This document shows, piece after piece, positions 41,828-50,738 of a stretch of DNA of 64,000 bases. Location of the stretch: contig NZ_JAFKCZ010000006.1 in the NCBI RefSeq assembly GCF_017255185.1, forward strand, positions 1 to 64,000, given 5' to 3'. The notes below the pieces were generated by a model. The model ran no database searches and had not been told where the DNA came from. It was given only the letters and a program-made list of their open reading frames with translations. The DNA comes from Parahaliea mediterranea. GTDB taxonomy: Bacteria; Pseudomonadota; Gammaproteobacteria; Pseudomonadales; Halieaceae. The first letter of the stretch is position 1. Each line of letters starts with the position of its first letter. The position numbers were made by a program, and so were the translations under genes.

Positions 41828-43003
41828 AGTCCAGAGTCTTCCGTGGTCTCTCGTTCAGCTCCCTCGCAATCCAGTCCAGCTTTGCCTGAGAGTAAACCGA
41901 TAAATCAGTGTACTTGGGCAAGTACTCCCTGAGCAGCCGATTCGTATTTTCATTCGAACCTCTTTGCCAGGGGCTCTTGGGATCACAGATATACACTTTA
42001 ATGTCGGTTTCCAGAGTAAACCGCTTGTGTCCTGTTATTTCTGTACCCCGGTCCCAAGTGAGGGATCGGTAGAGTTCAGTGGGCAATTTCCTTGACTGCT
42101 TGATCAAGGCATCGATGACGGTCGAGGCATCTTTCTTATCGATTTTCGCCAACATGACATAGCGGGAATGCCGTTCAACCAGCGTAGCGACACAGGTCTT
42201 GTTTGATCCTTCGATGAGATCGCCCTCCCAGTGGCCTGGTACCGCTCTATCTTCTATTTCCGCTGGTCTTTCTCGGATAGATACGGCACCAGGAATACCA
42301 CCAAGGCCATCGTCTTTAAGCGTCGATGTGCGAGAACGACGGATATGTCGCTTCGACCGAAGATACTGCTGCAGCTCCTTTTTCAGGGCTCCACGTGCCT
42401 GAATGAAGAGGCTGCGATAGATCGTCTCGTGCGACACCTGATTCCAATCGTCCCCTGGATACTCGTGCTTCAACCAGCCAGCGATCTGTTGTGGCGACCA
42501 CTTGCGCTTAAGTTTCACCTCTACTCGACGACGAAGTCGTCGGTTTAACACCAGTTTACAGGGTTTAGGTCTCAGCGCCCGATCCCAGGTATTCTGATCC
42601 GCTCGGGTGGCACGGTAGTTGTCTGGACCGCCGTTCCGCTTGATCTCCCGGCTGATCGTCGAGGGAGCACGCCCCAGGTCTGATGCAATCGTTCGAATCG
42701 ACAATCCGGCGACGAGGCCTCTGGATATTTCCTCTCGCTCGCCCAGGGACAGGCAGCGATTGGGCTTCTTTCTCACAGGTGGTCGTATGCCGCCAGTGCG
42801 AGACAAATAACCGTGAATAGATGATGAGGATCGATCAAAGGATCTGGCAATCGACCAGACTGAATCACCAGCCTTATATCGATCCCAGATATATGACCTC
42901 ATTTCATCGGTGTAGCGCAGATTGGATTTCCTGACCATATCGCAACCCTCCCGGTTTTTACAAAAGATAACAGGGTGTTGCGTTGATCAGTTGAATTCAC
43001 AGG
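41769..43003 (-). mobile_element. IS30-family insertion sequence, complete (about 1235 bp)
   Basis: The element is bounded by imperfect terminal inverted repeats. The left end begins CCTGTGAATTCAACTG at 41769; the right end is the inverse of the same 16 bases, ending at 43003. Similarity extends to about 27 bases with a few mismatches and ends in GCAAC. Between them lies one intact IS30-type transposase gene filling nearly the whole length. No clear 2-3 bp target duplication could be assigned. It looks recent because the transposase is undamaged. Confidence 0.9.
41778..42938 (-). CDS. IS30-family transposase
   Basis: A 386-residue DDE transposase. N-terminal HTH region: RSYIWDRYKAGDSVWSIARSF and a second HTH_38, SLGEREEISRGLVAGLSIRTIA followed by STISREIKRNGG. 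Catalytic domain: first Asp in PGHWEGDLIEG, second Asp in LTWDRGTEITGHK, Glu in NENTNRLLREYLPK. All three acidic residues are present and length is normal (about 320-390), so the enzyme is likely active. Confidence 0.96.
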   Translation of the reverse strand: MVRKSNLRYTDEMRSYIWDRYKAGDSVWSIARSFDRSSSSIHGYLSRTGGIRPPVRKKPNRCLSLGEREEISRGLVAGLSIRTIASDLGRAPSTISREIKRNGGPDNYRATRADQNTWDRALRPKPCKLVLNRRLRRRVEVKLKRKWSPQQIAGWLKHEYPGDDWNQVSHETIYRSLFIQARGALKKELQQYLRSKRHIRRSRTSTLKDDGLGGIPGAVSIRERPAEIEDRAVPGHWEGDLIEGSNKTCVATLVERHSRYVMLAKIDKKDASTVIDALIKQSRKLPTELYRSLTWDRGTEITGHKRFTLETDIKVYICDPKSPWQRGSNENTNRLLREYLPKYTDLSVYSQAKLDWIARELNERPRKTLDYETPAARFNACVAATS

Positions 43004-43138
43004 CGAAAGCAGCGGTTTAGTCACGCCTTACCGACCGTTCGCTTCTAGCACAAAGCAGCCAACTCGCTCCTACACCAAAAGTACCCACATCCTCCCACAT
43101 GGCCGAAATTGATGTACAGAATCATACCTTCACCTGCT

Positions 43139-43158
43139 TATACTGTACATATACCCAG
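43139..43158 (+). promoter_or_regulatory. LexA (SOS) box with -10 element upstream of the DUF222-HNH gene
   Basis: CTGTACATATACCCAG at 43143-43158 has the CTG-N10-CAG layout. With flanks it matches the E. coli 20-base consensus (TACTGTATATATATACAGTA) at 16 positions. It overlaps a good -10 hexamer, TATACT (43139-43144), and lies 18 bases before the start codon at 43177. LexA binding there would block transcription until DNA damage. Confidence 0.65.
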
Positions 43159-43176
43159 CACAAAGAGGCCGCCCCC

Positions 43177-44706
43177 ATGTCCCTCCCCGCCGCCTTCATT
43201 CGCCCTGACCGCCAGGACTACAAAGAATCCCTCGCCAACCAAATCACCTTCCTGGCAGGCCAAATCAACGCCGCCAATCACCGTCTACTCAAACTCGTCG
43301 CCGAGTTCGACCACAGCAAGGGCTGGAGCGGCGGCGGAACGGTGCGCTCCTGCGCCCACTGGCTGAACTGGAAGTGCGGCATTGCACTGAGCGCCGCGCG
43401 GGAGAAAGTCCGTGTGGCACATTGCCTGGAAAAGCTGCCGCAGATCGATGCGGCCTTCGCACGCGGCGAGGTCAGTTATTCCAAGGTTCGGGCCATGACG
43501 CGGGTGGCCACGCCTGAGAACGAAGATTACCTGATGATGATTGCCGAGCACGGCACCGCGAGCCATATGGAGAAGCTCGTGGGCAAGTACCACCGGGTGG
43601 AGGAAAACATCAAGCGACGGGAAAACGCGCGGGGCCGCGAGAACGAGAGAGACAACGCTCGCAAGCTGGTGTACTACCAGGACGATGATGGCATGTGGGT
43701 GATTCACGCCAAGCTGCCACCGGAGGCTGGAGGACAGGTGGTAAAGGCGATCGAGGCCGTGGTGGCGCCGATTCAGGCGGAGCGGCAACAGAAGATTTTG
43801 GAAGAGACTCGCACACGGCAAGTGCAAAACACAGAATTCAGTGAAACAAACGATACCCCGGAAAATTGCGTGGAAGGCGTTTCAGCGGAAACGTTCTCCG
43901 AGACTGTTGAGCAGGAAGATAAGGCTCGGGGAAACCGTTTCCAGGAACTGCTCACCCATACCCGCGCCGATGCACTGGTAACCATCACCGAGCATTTCCT
44001 CGCTACCAGCCGCGGCGGCGAAGATATTCAAGCGCTGAAAGGTGCGCAGCGCTGCCAAATTATGCTGCATGTCGACGCGGCCACCCTGCGACGGCAAGGT
44101 GAACACGGGCACGACAGCCACGCCCACAGCGAAATGGAGCACAACCCCTGGCTAAGTCCCGCCACTGCCCGCCGCCTGGCCTGCGATGCCAGCCTGGTGA
44201 CGGTGCTGGAGAACGAAAGCGGCGAGGTGCTGAACATCGGCCGCCGCTCCCGAACCGTACCTCCGAATATCCGCCGGGCGCTGGCGATTCGCGATAGAAC
44301 CTGCCGATTTCCCGGCTGTTGCGAATCCAGGTATGTCGACGCCCACCATATCCGACACTGGGCCGATGGCGGTGAAACCAGCCTGGGCAATCTGGTGACC
44401 CTGTGTCGCTATCACCACCGTTTACTGCATCACGATGGTTTCAGCATTCAAGTGCGCGGGCAAAGCGACAATGAAGCCTCCCCTGCCCTACTTTTCACCA
44501 CTCCGACCGGCAAAACCATCGAGACCAGTTTCTTCCCGCAATTCCCAGACGCTTCCGCGGAAACGTGGGAAGAAGCACTCGGCGAGATCGCGCCGGAGGT
44601 GGACCTAAACACCTGCAAACCCTACTGGACCGGCGAGCACCCGGACTACGGCATGGCGGTGGACGGTTTGCTCAGGCGGCGCCCGCCAACTCGACCAGCT
44701 GGATGA
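43177..44706 (+). CDS. DUF222 domain HNH endonuclease (13E12-repeat type)
   Basis: A 509-residue protein. The N-terminal DUF222 region (about 1-290) carries GWSGGGTVRSCAHWLNWKCG and LPQIDAAFARGEVSYSKVRAMTRVA. The C-terminal HNH nuclease (about 400-455) reads RTCRFPGCCESRYVDAHHIRHW...GNLVTLCRYHHRLLHHDG, with zinc and catalytic residues intact. AGAGG lies 8 bases before the ATG at 43177; an upstream start at 43099 would run through the promoter. A LexA-like box precedes it. The last residues are read through remains of an old glyoxalase gene, suggesting insertion there. Confidence 0.88.
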   Translation: MSLPAAFIRPDRQDYKESLANQITFLAGQINAANHRLLKLVAEFDHSKGWSGGGTVRSCAHWLNWKCGIALSAAREKVRVAHCLEKLPQIDAAFARGEVSYSKVRAMTRVATPENEDYLMMIAEHGTASHMEKLVGKYHRVEENIKRRENARGRENERDNARKLVYYQDDDGMWVIHAKLPPEAGGQVVKAIEAVVAPIQAERQQKILEETRTRQVQNTEFSETNDTPENCVEGVSAETFSETVEQEDKARGNRFQELLTHTRADALVTITEHFLATSRGGEDIQALKGAQRCQIMLHVDAATLRRQGEHGHDSHAHSEMEHNPWLSPATARRLACDASLVTVLENESGEVLNIGRRSRTVPPNIRRALAIRDRTCRFPGCCESRYVDAHHIRHWADGGETSLGNLVTLCRYHHRLLHHDGFSIQVRGQSDNEASPALLFTTPTGKTIETSFFPQFPDASAETWEEALGEIAPEVDLNTCKPYWTGEHPDYGMAVDGLLRRRPPTRPAG

Positions 44707-44841
44707 GAACGCCCAGGTCGGTCAGGCGTGTGTACTCCGCATCGAGATCCCCGACACTGAAGGACGTGCTGGGGATTCCGTCTGCCACCTCCGTGAGCCA
44801 ACGATGCTCCCTCCTCGAACTGTGATAGCCAGCCGCTCGCC
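44672..44841 (-). pseudogene. Decayed VOC (glyoxalase-family) gene, internal and C-terminal remnant
   Basis: On the minus strand a frame reads EHRWLTEVADGIPSTSFSV and GDLDAEYTRLTDLGV followed by LIQLVELAGAA and a stop at 44672. These are the middle and end of a VOC dioxygenase/lyase-type protein, with segments deleted between blocks. The 5' end has no start codon and is joined to a 38-base repeat that also precedes the N-terminal VOC fragment at 45538. The fragment overlaps the 3' end of the HNH gene on the other strand. Confidence 0.6.
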
Positions 44842-45052
44842 AGGCTAGCCAGGGGTGCGGTATTCAGGGAGTGCAGCTTGGTGACGGGAGAAAGCTTGCC
44901 TGGAATGGCTGATCCCCTGCTGCTTGACGACGCGCGTATAGATTTCGAACAGCGACTGGCGATATGAACTTTCGCTTTCTTCAATGTTCTCAGTATGACA
45001 GCTGGATTATAATATTGCCGATCACAAACGGCGAAGACCGGGAGAATAAAGG

Positions 45053-45373
45053 ATGATTCGAAGTATAAGCATTGCCCTGCTGCTCACTTTATCTGGCTGC
45101 GGCACGCTAAACTCGGCGCCCAAAAGCAATGAGGATATCGGTAGAAAACTCGCAAAAAGTGGCAGCTACTGCTCATCAGTGCCGCGGATATACAGTGGCG
45201 TGGCCTACGATGTCTGTCTACTGAACGCGGAAGAACGATACTTAACCAGCAATACCTTTTTGCAGTACGGCATCCTGGCCGATGTGTTGCTGCTGTCACC
45301 GATTGCCGACACCGTGTTGCTGCCTGTAACCATTGTACAGCAGGTGAAATATGGGTCGGCAAAGGTCGACTGA
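45053..45373 (+). CDS. YceK-like small outer-membrane lipoprotein
   Basis: A 106-residue protein with a lipoprotein signal (IALLLTLSGCGT, lipobox LSGC, lipidated Cys17). It has RIYSGVAYDVCLL and a hydrophobic ILADVLLLSPIADTVLLPVTIV segment, the order seen in YceK/YidQ (DUF1375) proteins. GGGAG sits upstream of the ATG. No acidic residue follows the lipid cysteine (+2 is Gly), so outer-membrane sorting is expected. It is surrounded by VOC gene fragments on the opposite strand. The function of the family is unknown. Confidence 0.8.
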   Translation: MIRSISIALLLTLSGCGTLNSAPKSNEDIGRKLAKSGSYCSSVPRIYSGVAYDVCLLNAEERYLTSNTFLQYGILADVLLLSPIADTVLLPVTIVQQVKYGSAKVD

Positions 45374-45538
45374 CAACACCCTTTCCGGGCTGCCCGCCTC
45401 AGTCACGCCGACCACGCATCCACAACCTCCGTCTGCCACGGGAACATCCTGCTTAACCTGGAAACCGAGCGTATTGGTGTAAAAACCCAGTGCCCCGGCC
45501 TGGTCGTCCACAAACACACTGGAGACAAAGATATTCAT
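45374..45538 (-). pseudogene. VOC-family protein, N-terminal half only
   Basis: From an ATG at 45538 with GGAGG upstream, the frame reads MNIFVSSVFVDDQAGALGFY and TNTLGFQVKQDVPVADGGCG, the first beta-alpha-beta unit of a VOC domain. After about 50 residues homology stops near SPERVLS and the frame runs into the 3' end of the YceK-like gene. The second half, with the metal ligands, is missing here. Confidence 0.7.
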
Positions 45539-45588
45539 GTTCCCTCCTCGAACTGTGACAGCCAGCCGCTCGCCTTTGAAGCGCGAGC

Positions 45589-45954
45589 TTATGACGCTGG
45601 CTCCCACAGTTCGATCGGGTTGCCCTCGGGGTCATGTAGCCTGGCAAAGCGGCCGTTGGGATATTGCTCCTGGTCGGGAACAACCTCGATACCCGCGCTG
45701 CGCAACTGCTGGATCATCGCGTCCAGGTCCCGCACCCGGAAGTTAACCATCCAGGCCTGTGCGGCGCGGCCAAAGTACTCGGTATCCCGCGCGAAGGGGG
45801 CAAAGACCGTGGGGCCGGCGGCCTGTTGCCACGGGGCCTGGTCGTAGCTGGCGGGTACGGGCAGAACGCCAAGGTGCGCTTCATACCAACGAGACAAAGC
45901 GTCAGGATCCTTCGCGCGGAAGAATAGCCCGCCAATGCCAGAAACTTTTTCCAT
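45589..45954 (-). CDS. VOC-family glyoxalase/bleomycin-resistance-like protein
   Basis: A 121-residue single VOC domain: GIGGLFFRAKDPDALSRWYEAHLG, then MVNFRVRDLDAMIQQLRSAGI and a final RFARLHDPEGNPIELWEP, where the conserved Glu of the metal site is present. Such proteins bind a divalent metal and act as lyases, isomerases or drug-binding proteins. The ATG at 45954 is chosen because the upstream 35 residues are not conserved. It is followed by a broken second VOC gene. Confidence 0.88.
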   Translation of the reverse strand: MEKVSGIGGLFFRAKDPDALSRWYEAHLGVLPVPASYDQAPWQQAAGPTVFAPFARDTEYFGRAAQAWMVNFRVRDLDAMIQQLRSAGIEVVPDQEQYPNGRFARLHDPEGNPIELWEPAS

Positions 45955-46020
45955 CCCCTGCTCCGCGCTATCGTGGCTTTGCAATGCACTACTGAGCATA
46001 GATAGGGCCCACAGAAAGTC

Positions 46021-46044
46021 AAAAGCCGGGCATTTGCCCGGCTT
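46021..46044 (-). terminator. Terminator of the TonB-dependent receptor gene
   Basis: A 9-10 bp stem (AAGCCGGGC/GCCCGGCTT) is followed on the minus strand by TTTTGACTTT. It lies 27 bases after the receptor's stop codon. Confidence 0.8.
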
Positions 46045-46070
46045 CTGGAAGTGGGGCACATGCCTCCGGT

Positions 46071-48425
46071 TTAGAACTCGAAGCCCACCGACACCGCCCA
46101 GGTGCGCGGCATGTTGTAAGCGCCGGTGATGAAGGGCCCTACCACATAGCTGTTGGTCAGCACCCGGGTGTCGTCGAGGTTGCGGCCCTCCAGGGCGATG
46201 CGCCAGCGCTGGTCCAGCGTGGTGAAGGCCGCCATGGCGTTCCAGATGGCGTGCTCCTCCTGAACCTGCTGTACCGCGTAGGGGTCCGTCAGGTCGACCG
46301 GCGAGTTGGTGTAGGACTCGGAGCGATAGGATACATCGGTGCCCAACAGCAAGTGTCCCATGTCGGCCACGGCAAAGTCGTAGCTGATCCGGCCCTGCAC
46401 CGTCCAGCGCGGGGAGAAACCCACCGCGGTGGTGTCGGCGATGTCCTCGCCACCGGATTCGTAGGATTTCATGCTGGTATCCAGGTAACCGGCGTTCATC
46501 GACACCACCAGGCCCTCCACCGGCGGCAGCCAGTTCAGCTCCAGTTCCACGCCGGAGGTTTCCAGGGCGCCCACGTTGCCAACGCGTTCTTCCAGGTCGC
46601 CGGTAACCGGGTCCAGGGTGATGGTGGTCAACTGCTTGTCGCTGTAATCATTGAAGAAGGCCTCGGCATTCAGGCGCAGGGAGCCGTCGAGCCAGGTGCT
46701 CTTGATGCCCAGGTTGTAGTTGTCCACCACTTCCGGGTCGAAGGCCGTGGTCACCCCGCTGTTGCGCTGGAAACCGCCGGATTTAAAGCCGCTGGAATAC
46801 CCCGCATAGAACATCAGTTCATCGCCGGCGAACCAGGTGAGTTTGGCGCTGGGCGAGAATTCACTCCAGCTATCGCTGGCATCGGTATTTTCCGCGTAGT
46901 TGAGCTCAAGGTATTCGCTGTTGCTGGACGCCCAGTAGGCGAACAGCGGGCTCTGCTCCGCCGCCGCTTCCTGGCCCGGCGCGATGGCGACCACTGCGCC
47001 GGGGGGAAAGCCTTTCAAACCGGCCAGAGCGTAGAAGCCCTGGGTGACATCGGCGCGCTGGAACTCATCCTTGGCGTCCTCGGTGTAGCGCCCGCCCAGT
47101 GACAGCTGCCAGCTGTCGGCAAAGTCCCAGTCCACGGAGCCGTAGACGGATTTCGACTCCAGCGCCTGGTGGTCGCGGTAGGTGTTCTTGCTGTGTACCT
47201 GGACGGCGCGCAGGCGCGGCCCCTGGTAGGTAAAGTTGGCGATATCCTCCTCGGCGTCCAGGTAGTACAAGCCCATCACCGCCTCGACACGATCACCGCT
47301 GTAGTTGAACTGCAGTTCCTGGCTGAAGTCGGAGGCTTCGCGCGGACGCATGGAGTAGATAAACACCTGGTCGCTACCGTCGAAATCGAAGGGCTGGGTG
47401 TTGTCGATATCGCGCTGCGCGGTGATCGACTTCAGGGTCCAGTTGTCGGACATTTCCCAGTCCACGGTCAGCGCCACGGTCTGTGTCACCACCTCGAACT
47501 CGTCGAAGCCATCGCTGTACTCGGTGTTCACGGTGTCGATGTCGAAGGGGAGCGAGGCGTCGTTGGGAGCATCCAGCACGCCCAGGCCCGGGCCCAGGAA
47601 CTGGTTGGCGCCGCCGGTGACAAAATCGATGCCCGCCAGTATTTCGCTGTTCACCGCCACCCGGTTGGGTACACGCGGGTCGGACTGGTCATCGGAGTAA
47701 TCGCCCGCCAGCTTTATCCGCAGGTTGTCGGCAGCCTGCCACACCAGGCTGCCGCGATAGGCCTGGACATCGGCTCCCCAGAATTCCTCGCCGTCATGGG
47801 CGTTGGTCTGGATGCCATCCCGGGTTTTCACCAGGCCGCCGAAGCTGCCGTACAAGGTGTTGTCGATAATCGGGCCAGACACGTCACCCTTGGCCTGGAA
47901 CAGGCCGAAGCGGCCGGTCTTCAGCTCGGCGCTGCCGCTGAATACGTCGCTGGGCTCGCGGGAGACGTACTTGATCGCGCCGCCAATGGTGTTGCGCCCA
48001 TAGAGGTTGCCCTGGGGTCCCTTGAGGATTTCAATGCGCTCGACATCGTAGACTTCCAGCAGGGCGCCGCTGGTGCGGTTGAGGTACACGTCGTCCACGT
48101 AGATACCCACGCCCTGGGGAAAGCCCGGGTCGTTGCCGATGCCGCGCATGAATACCGATACCGCGCCGGCAATCAAGCCGCCGGTGTCGGTCAGGGTGAT
48201 ATTGGGCGTCATGCGCTGCAGGTCGAGGATGTTGTCCACCTGGGCGTCGGCGAGCTGCCCCGCGGTAAACGCACTGACCGCCATGGGCACTTCCTGCAGG
48301 CTCTCGGAGCGTTTGCGCGCGGTGACCACAACCTCCTCGAGCTGCGCCTGGGCGGCATCGGTCACACCGATAGTGGCAATGATGGCGGCGGCGAGGGTGG
48401 CGCGCTTGCGGTGCGTGTACTTCAT
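46071..48425 (-). CDS. TonB-dependent outer-membrane receptor
   Basis: A 784-residue receptor with a signal peptide (ATLAAAIIATIGVTDAAQA), a TonB box region (LEEVVVTARKRSESLQEVP), a plug (VGIYVDDVYLNRTSGALLEV, then IEILKGPQGNLYGRNTIGGAI) and a barrel ending WAVSVGFEF. It is of the FecA-like/"Pesticin" class often found in catabolic loci of marine gammaproteobacteria. AGGAG is 6 bases before the ATG. No Fur box is evident upstream, and the SDR and AraC genes beyond suggest import of a hydrophobic carbon source (inference). Confidence 0.93.
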   Translation of the reverse strand: MKYTHRKRATLAAAIIATIGVTDAAQAQLEEVVVTARKRSESLQEVPMAVSAFTAGQLADAQVDNILDLQRMTPNITLTDTGGLIAGAVSVFMRGIGNDPGFPQGVGIYVDDVYLNRTSGALLEVYDVERIEILKGPQGNLYGRNTIGGAIKYVSREPSDVFSGSAELKTGRFGLFQAKGDVSGPIIDNTLYGSFGGLVKTRDGIQTNAHDGEEFWGADVQAYRGSLVWQAADNLRIKLAGDYSDDQSDPRVPNRVAVNSEILAGIDFVTGGANQFLGPGLGVLDAPNDASLPFDIDTVNTEYSDGFDEFEVVTQTVALTVDWEMSDNWTLKSITAQRDIDNTQPFDFDGSDQVFIYSMRPREASDFSQELQFNYSGDRVEAVMGLYYLDAEEDIANFTYQGPRLRAVQVHSKNTYRDHQALESKSVYGSVDWDFADSWQLSLGGRYTEDAKDEFQRADVTQGFYALAGLKGFPPGAVVAIAPGQEAAAEQSPLFAYWASSNSEYLELNYAENTDASDSWSEFSPSAKLTWFAGDELMFYAGYSSGFKSGGFQRNSGVTTAFDPEVVDNYNLGIKSTWLDGSLRLNAEAFFNDYSDKQLTTITLDPVTGDLEERVGNVGALETSGVELELNWLPPVEGLVVSMNAGYLDTSMKSYESGGEDIADTTAVGFSPRWTVQGRISYDFAVADMGHLLLGTDVSYRSESYTNSPVDLTDPYAVQQVQEEHAIWNAMAAFTTLDQRWRIALEGRNLDDTRVLTNSYVVGPFITGAYNMPRTWAVSVGFEF

Positions 48426-48649
48426 TATGTCTCCTGTCGTTAGTCTAATGTGATGGAGGCTCGGCCGGATGTTCGCGGCCGGCAGACTGGCGAGCGGGCA
48501 TTATTCACAGGGGGGATGAGCCGGGACATAACGCCGGCAGGCAGTTTTCTTGACAAATCCCGTCAGCGAACGCGACGGGTGACGTCTATTGTCGAGCGCG
48601 ACGGCAGGACGCCGTCGCGGTGAGGGGTGGGCCTAGGGGAAAGGGCAAG
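48426..48649. other. Intergenic region with a GC-rich stem-loop
   Basis: Between the receptor start and the SDR stop. A 9-bp perfect hairpin, CGCGACGGC/GCCGTCGCG (48597-48619), lies 31 bases past the SDR stop but lacks a T-run. The receptor promoter must lie here; no clear -35/-10 pair was found. Confidence 0.4.
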
Positions 48650-49402
48650 TCAACCGAGGTAGGCCTGGCCGCCGTCCAGGCCGATACTCTGGCCATTGAC
48701 GTAGGCCGAGTAATCGCTGCACAACGCGGCCACCTGGCGGCCGATATCGCGCTCGCAATCGCCGATACGGCGCTGGGGGATGGAGGCGATAAAGGCCTCG
48801 GCCTCCTCGGGGTTGTTCTCAGTCCACCAGGCCAGGCCCGGCGACATGGCGTGCGGCAGGATGACGTTGGTGCGAATACCCTCGGGGCCCCATTCGCAGG
48901 CCGCCGCCCGGGTCAACGAGCGGATGGCTTCCTTGGTCGCGGCGTAGGCGCCGTAGCCGCTCATGTCCCAGCGCTTGCCGGCGGAACTGGCGAGATTGAC
49001 GATCACGCCATTGCCCTTGAGGTGGGGATAGCACAGCTTCATCAGGCGATGGGTCGCCAGGGGGCCGGACTCCCAGCCGCGGGTAAAGGCCTCGTCGTCG
49101 ACCTCCAGCAAAGTGCCCAGGGGCACCTCCTGGGCGTTGTTCACCAGGATATTGAGCCCGCCGAAGTGGCCGACGGTGGCGTCGACGGTTGCGGCCAGCG
49201 ACTCCGCCGATTTCACGTCGCACACCAGTGGCAATGCGTCGCCGCCGCGCTCGCGAATCCGCGCGCAGGTGGCCTCCAGTTTTTCCAGCGTGCGGCCGGT
49301 CACCGCGACGCGGGCGCCCTCCGCCGCCAGCGCCAGGGCGATACCCTGCCCTACACCCTGTCCGGCGCCGGTCACCAGTGCGATTCGGTCTTTCAGTAAC
49401 AT
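48650..49402 (-). CDS. SDR-family NAD(P)-dependent oxidoreductase
   Basis: A 250-residue classical short-chain dehydrogenase: cofactor motif VTGAGQGVGQGIALALA, NNAQ in ILVNNAQEV, active-site Ser in NLASSAGKRWD and YxxxK in YGAYAATKEA, ending GQSIGLDGGQAYLG. It has the length of the family. The substrate is unknown; context (TonB receptor, AraC regulator, two more SDRs, Rieske oxygenase) suggests steps in breakdown of a lipid or steroid. It is transcribed toward the receptor gene. Confidence 0.92.
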   Translation of the reverse strand: MLLKDRIALVTGAGQGVGQGIALALAAEGARVAVTGRTLEKLEATCARIRERGGDALPLVCDVKSAESLAATVDATVGHFGGLNILVNNAQEVPLGTLLEVDDEAFTRGWESGPLATHRLMKLCYPHLKGNGVIVNLASSAGKRWDMSGYGAYAATKEAIRSLTRAAACEWGPEGIRTNVILPHAMSPGLAWWTENNPEEAEAFIASIPQRRIGDCERDIGRQVAALCSDYSAYVNGQSIGLDGGQAYLG

Positions 49403-49514
49403 GTGCTGTCTCCTGTGCTGTCTTGGGGCTGTGGCAATCGCCGCCAGCCTACGCCAGCGCGCGACAAAAGTGACAGCGGCAGAGCCGCCCGGAGCGGGGT
49501 TTCAGGGAACTGGT

Positions 49515-50615
49515 TTAGCCTGCGCTACCATCCCAGGCCTCGGCCAGGCTGCGCATGCTGTCGCGGTAGGCCTTGGGCGTGCGGCCGGTCCAGGATTTGA
49601 AGGAGCGCACGAAGGAGCTGGGCTCGGTGAAACCGAGGTGCTCCGCCACCTCCGCCACCTTGGCCTGTTCGTTGACCAACTTGTCGATCGCCACCTGGCA
49701 GCGCACCTCGTCCTTGAGCGCCTGGTAAGTGGTCCCCTCCCGCTGCAACCGGCGGCGCACGCTGGACTCCGACATCATCAACTGGGCGGACACCGCCTCC
49801 AGCGAAGGCAGGGGCCCCGGCAGGTCGAGGGTGATCAGCGACTTGATCGCGGAGCTGGTGCTGGCGGGCTGCTGGTCGATGGCGATCAACTGGTACACCG
49901 CGTTGGCCAGGAAATCCTTGAGCGAATCCACGGTCTGCACCACACGGCGGGACAGTTGCTCCCGCGGCAGCACCAATCCGGTCTCCGGCGCGTCGAAGGT
50001 CACCGGGCAGTGGAACACGGCCTCCAGGCGACGGGTGTAGCTGTCGTGCCGCGAGGGCGCGGCCACGGTCACCCGCTCCGCTTCCAGGGGCTGGCCGGTG
50101 AGCCAGCCACAGAGCGCGTGCCACACCAGCAACCCCGAGGCCCGCGACACCGGCTCCTGGTAGTTCTCGCGATCCCATTGCGCCAGCATCAGGGCCTCGG
50201 TGTCGGCGTCGAGCTCCACCTCGTAGCACAACCTCACGCTGCCCTCCCCTTCATCCACCAGGTACATGCGGTACTTGAGCAGGGGAAACAACAGGGCGTC
50301 AAAACGCTCGGCCAGGCGCAGCGCGTCGCCGAGGCTGCGGGCGCCGATCATACTGTGGCACATGAGGTCGAAGCCCTCGGTGCCGAGCCCCGCCCCCCAG
50401 GGCAGCGGCCGGCCCAGGGTTTGCATGGCCCGTGCCGCGGCGCGGTACAGGCGCGAGTACTGATGGGCGGGCAGCGGGTAATCCGGCGGCAGGTTCGACA
50501 GGCGCCCCCTCACCAGACCGGCGCTATACAACACTGGCGCGGAGTCCAAACCCAGGTGCTCCAGGTAGTGCACCAGGCGCGTAAACTGATAGGCGTTAAC
50601 GGTTATATCTTTCAT
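49515..50615 (-). CDS. AraC-family transcriptional regulator
   Basis: A 366-residue regulator. The N-terminal ~200 residues form the Arabinose_bd (OruR/ArgR-like) sensor domain (YSRLYRAAARAMQTL, GARSLGDALRLAERF). The C-terminal AraC DNA-binding domain has two HTHs (PSLEAVSAQLMMSESSVRRRL and KVAEVAEHLGFTEPSSFVRSF followed by WTGRTPKAYR). The ATG at 50615 is chosen because the upstream extension is not conserved. It is divergent from the SDR gene at 50739, its likely target, with about 120 bases between. Confidence 0.9.
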   Translation of the reverse strand: MKDITVNAYQFTRLVHYLEHLGLDSAPVLYSAGLVRGRLSNLPPDYPLPAHQYSRLYRAAARAMQTLGRPLPWGAGLGTEGFDLMCHSMIGARSLGDALRLAERFDALLFPLLKYRMYLVDEGEGSVRLCYEVELDADTEALMLAQWDRENYQEPVSRASGLLVWHALCGWLTGQPLEAERVTVAAPSRHDSYTRRLEAVFHCPVTFDAPETGLVLPREQLSRRVVQTVDSLKDFLANAVYQLIAIDQQPASTSSAIKSLITLDLPGPLPSLEAVSAQLMMSESSVRRRLQREGTTYQALKDEVRCQVAIDKLVNEQAKVAEVAEHLGFTEPSSFVRSFKSWTGRTPKAYRDSMRSLAEAWDGSAG

Positions 50616-50738
50616 AGTCGCTGACGGATTATGTCCATCGATCTGCACGCTGTCGCGCTTCCCGCGTCCGCGGAACAGCGTACTATGCCACAGCACAACA
50701 TGCTGTACCCACCAGTCACTGCACGCGAGGACGGAACA

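Larger units (their letters stand above)
44804..45574. repeat. 38-base direct repeat flanking the YceK-like gene
   Basis: The sequence at 44804-44841 recurs at 45537-45574 with two mismatches. The right copy is the ribosome-binding region (GGAGGGAA) of a VOC gene fragment and the left copy leads into a VOC remnant, so the pair marks two copies of one ancestral gene start. Confidence 0.75.

Noticed and set aside
41764-43008. Target-site duplication of the IS30-type element
   Set aside because: The bases flanking the inverted repeats do not form a convincing 2-3 bp duplication, so none is claimed.
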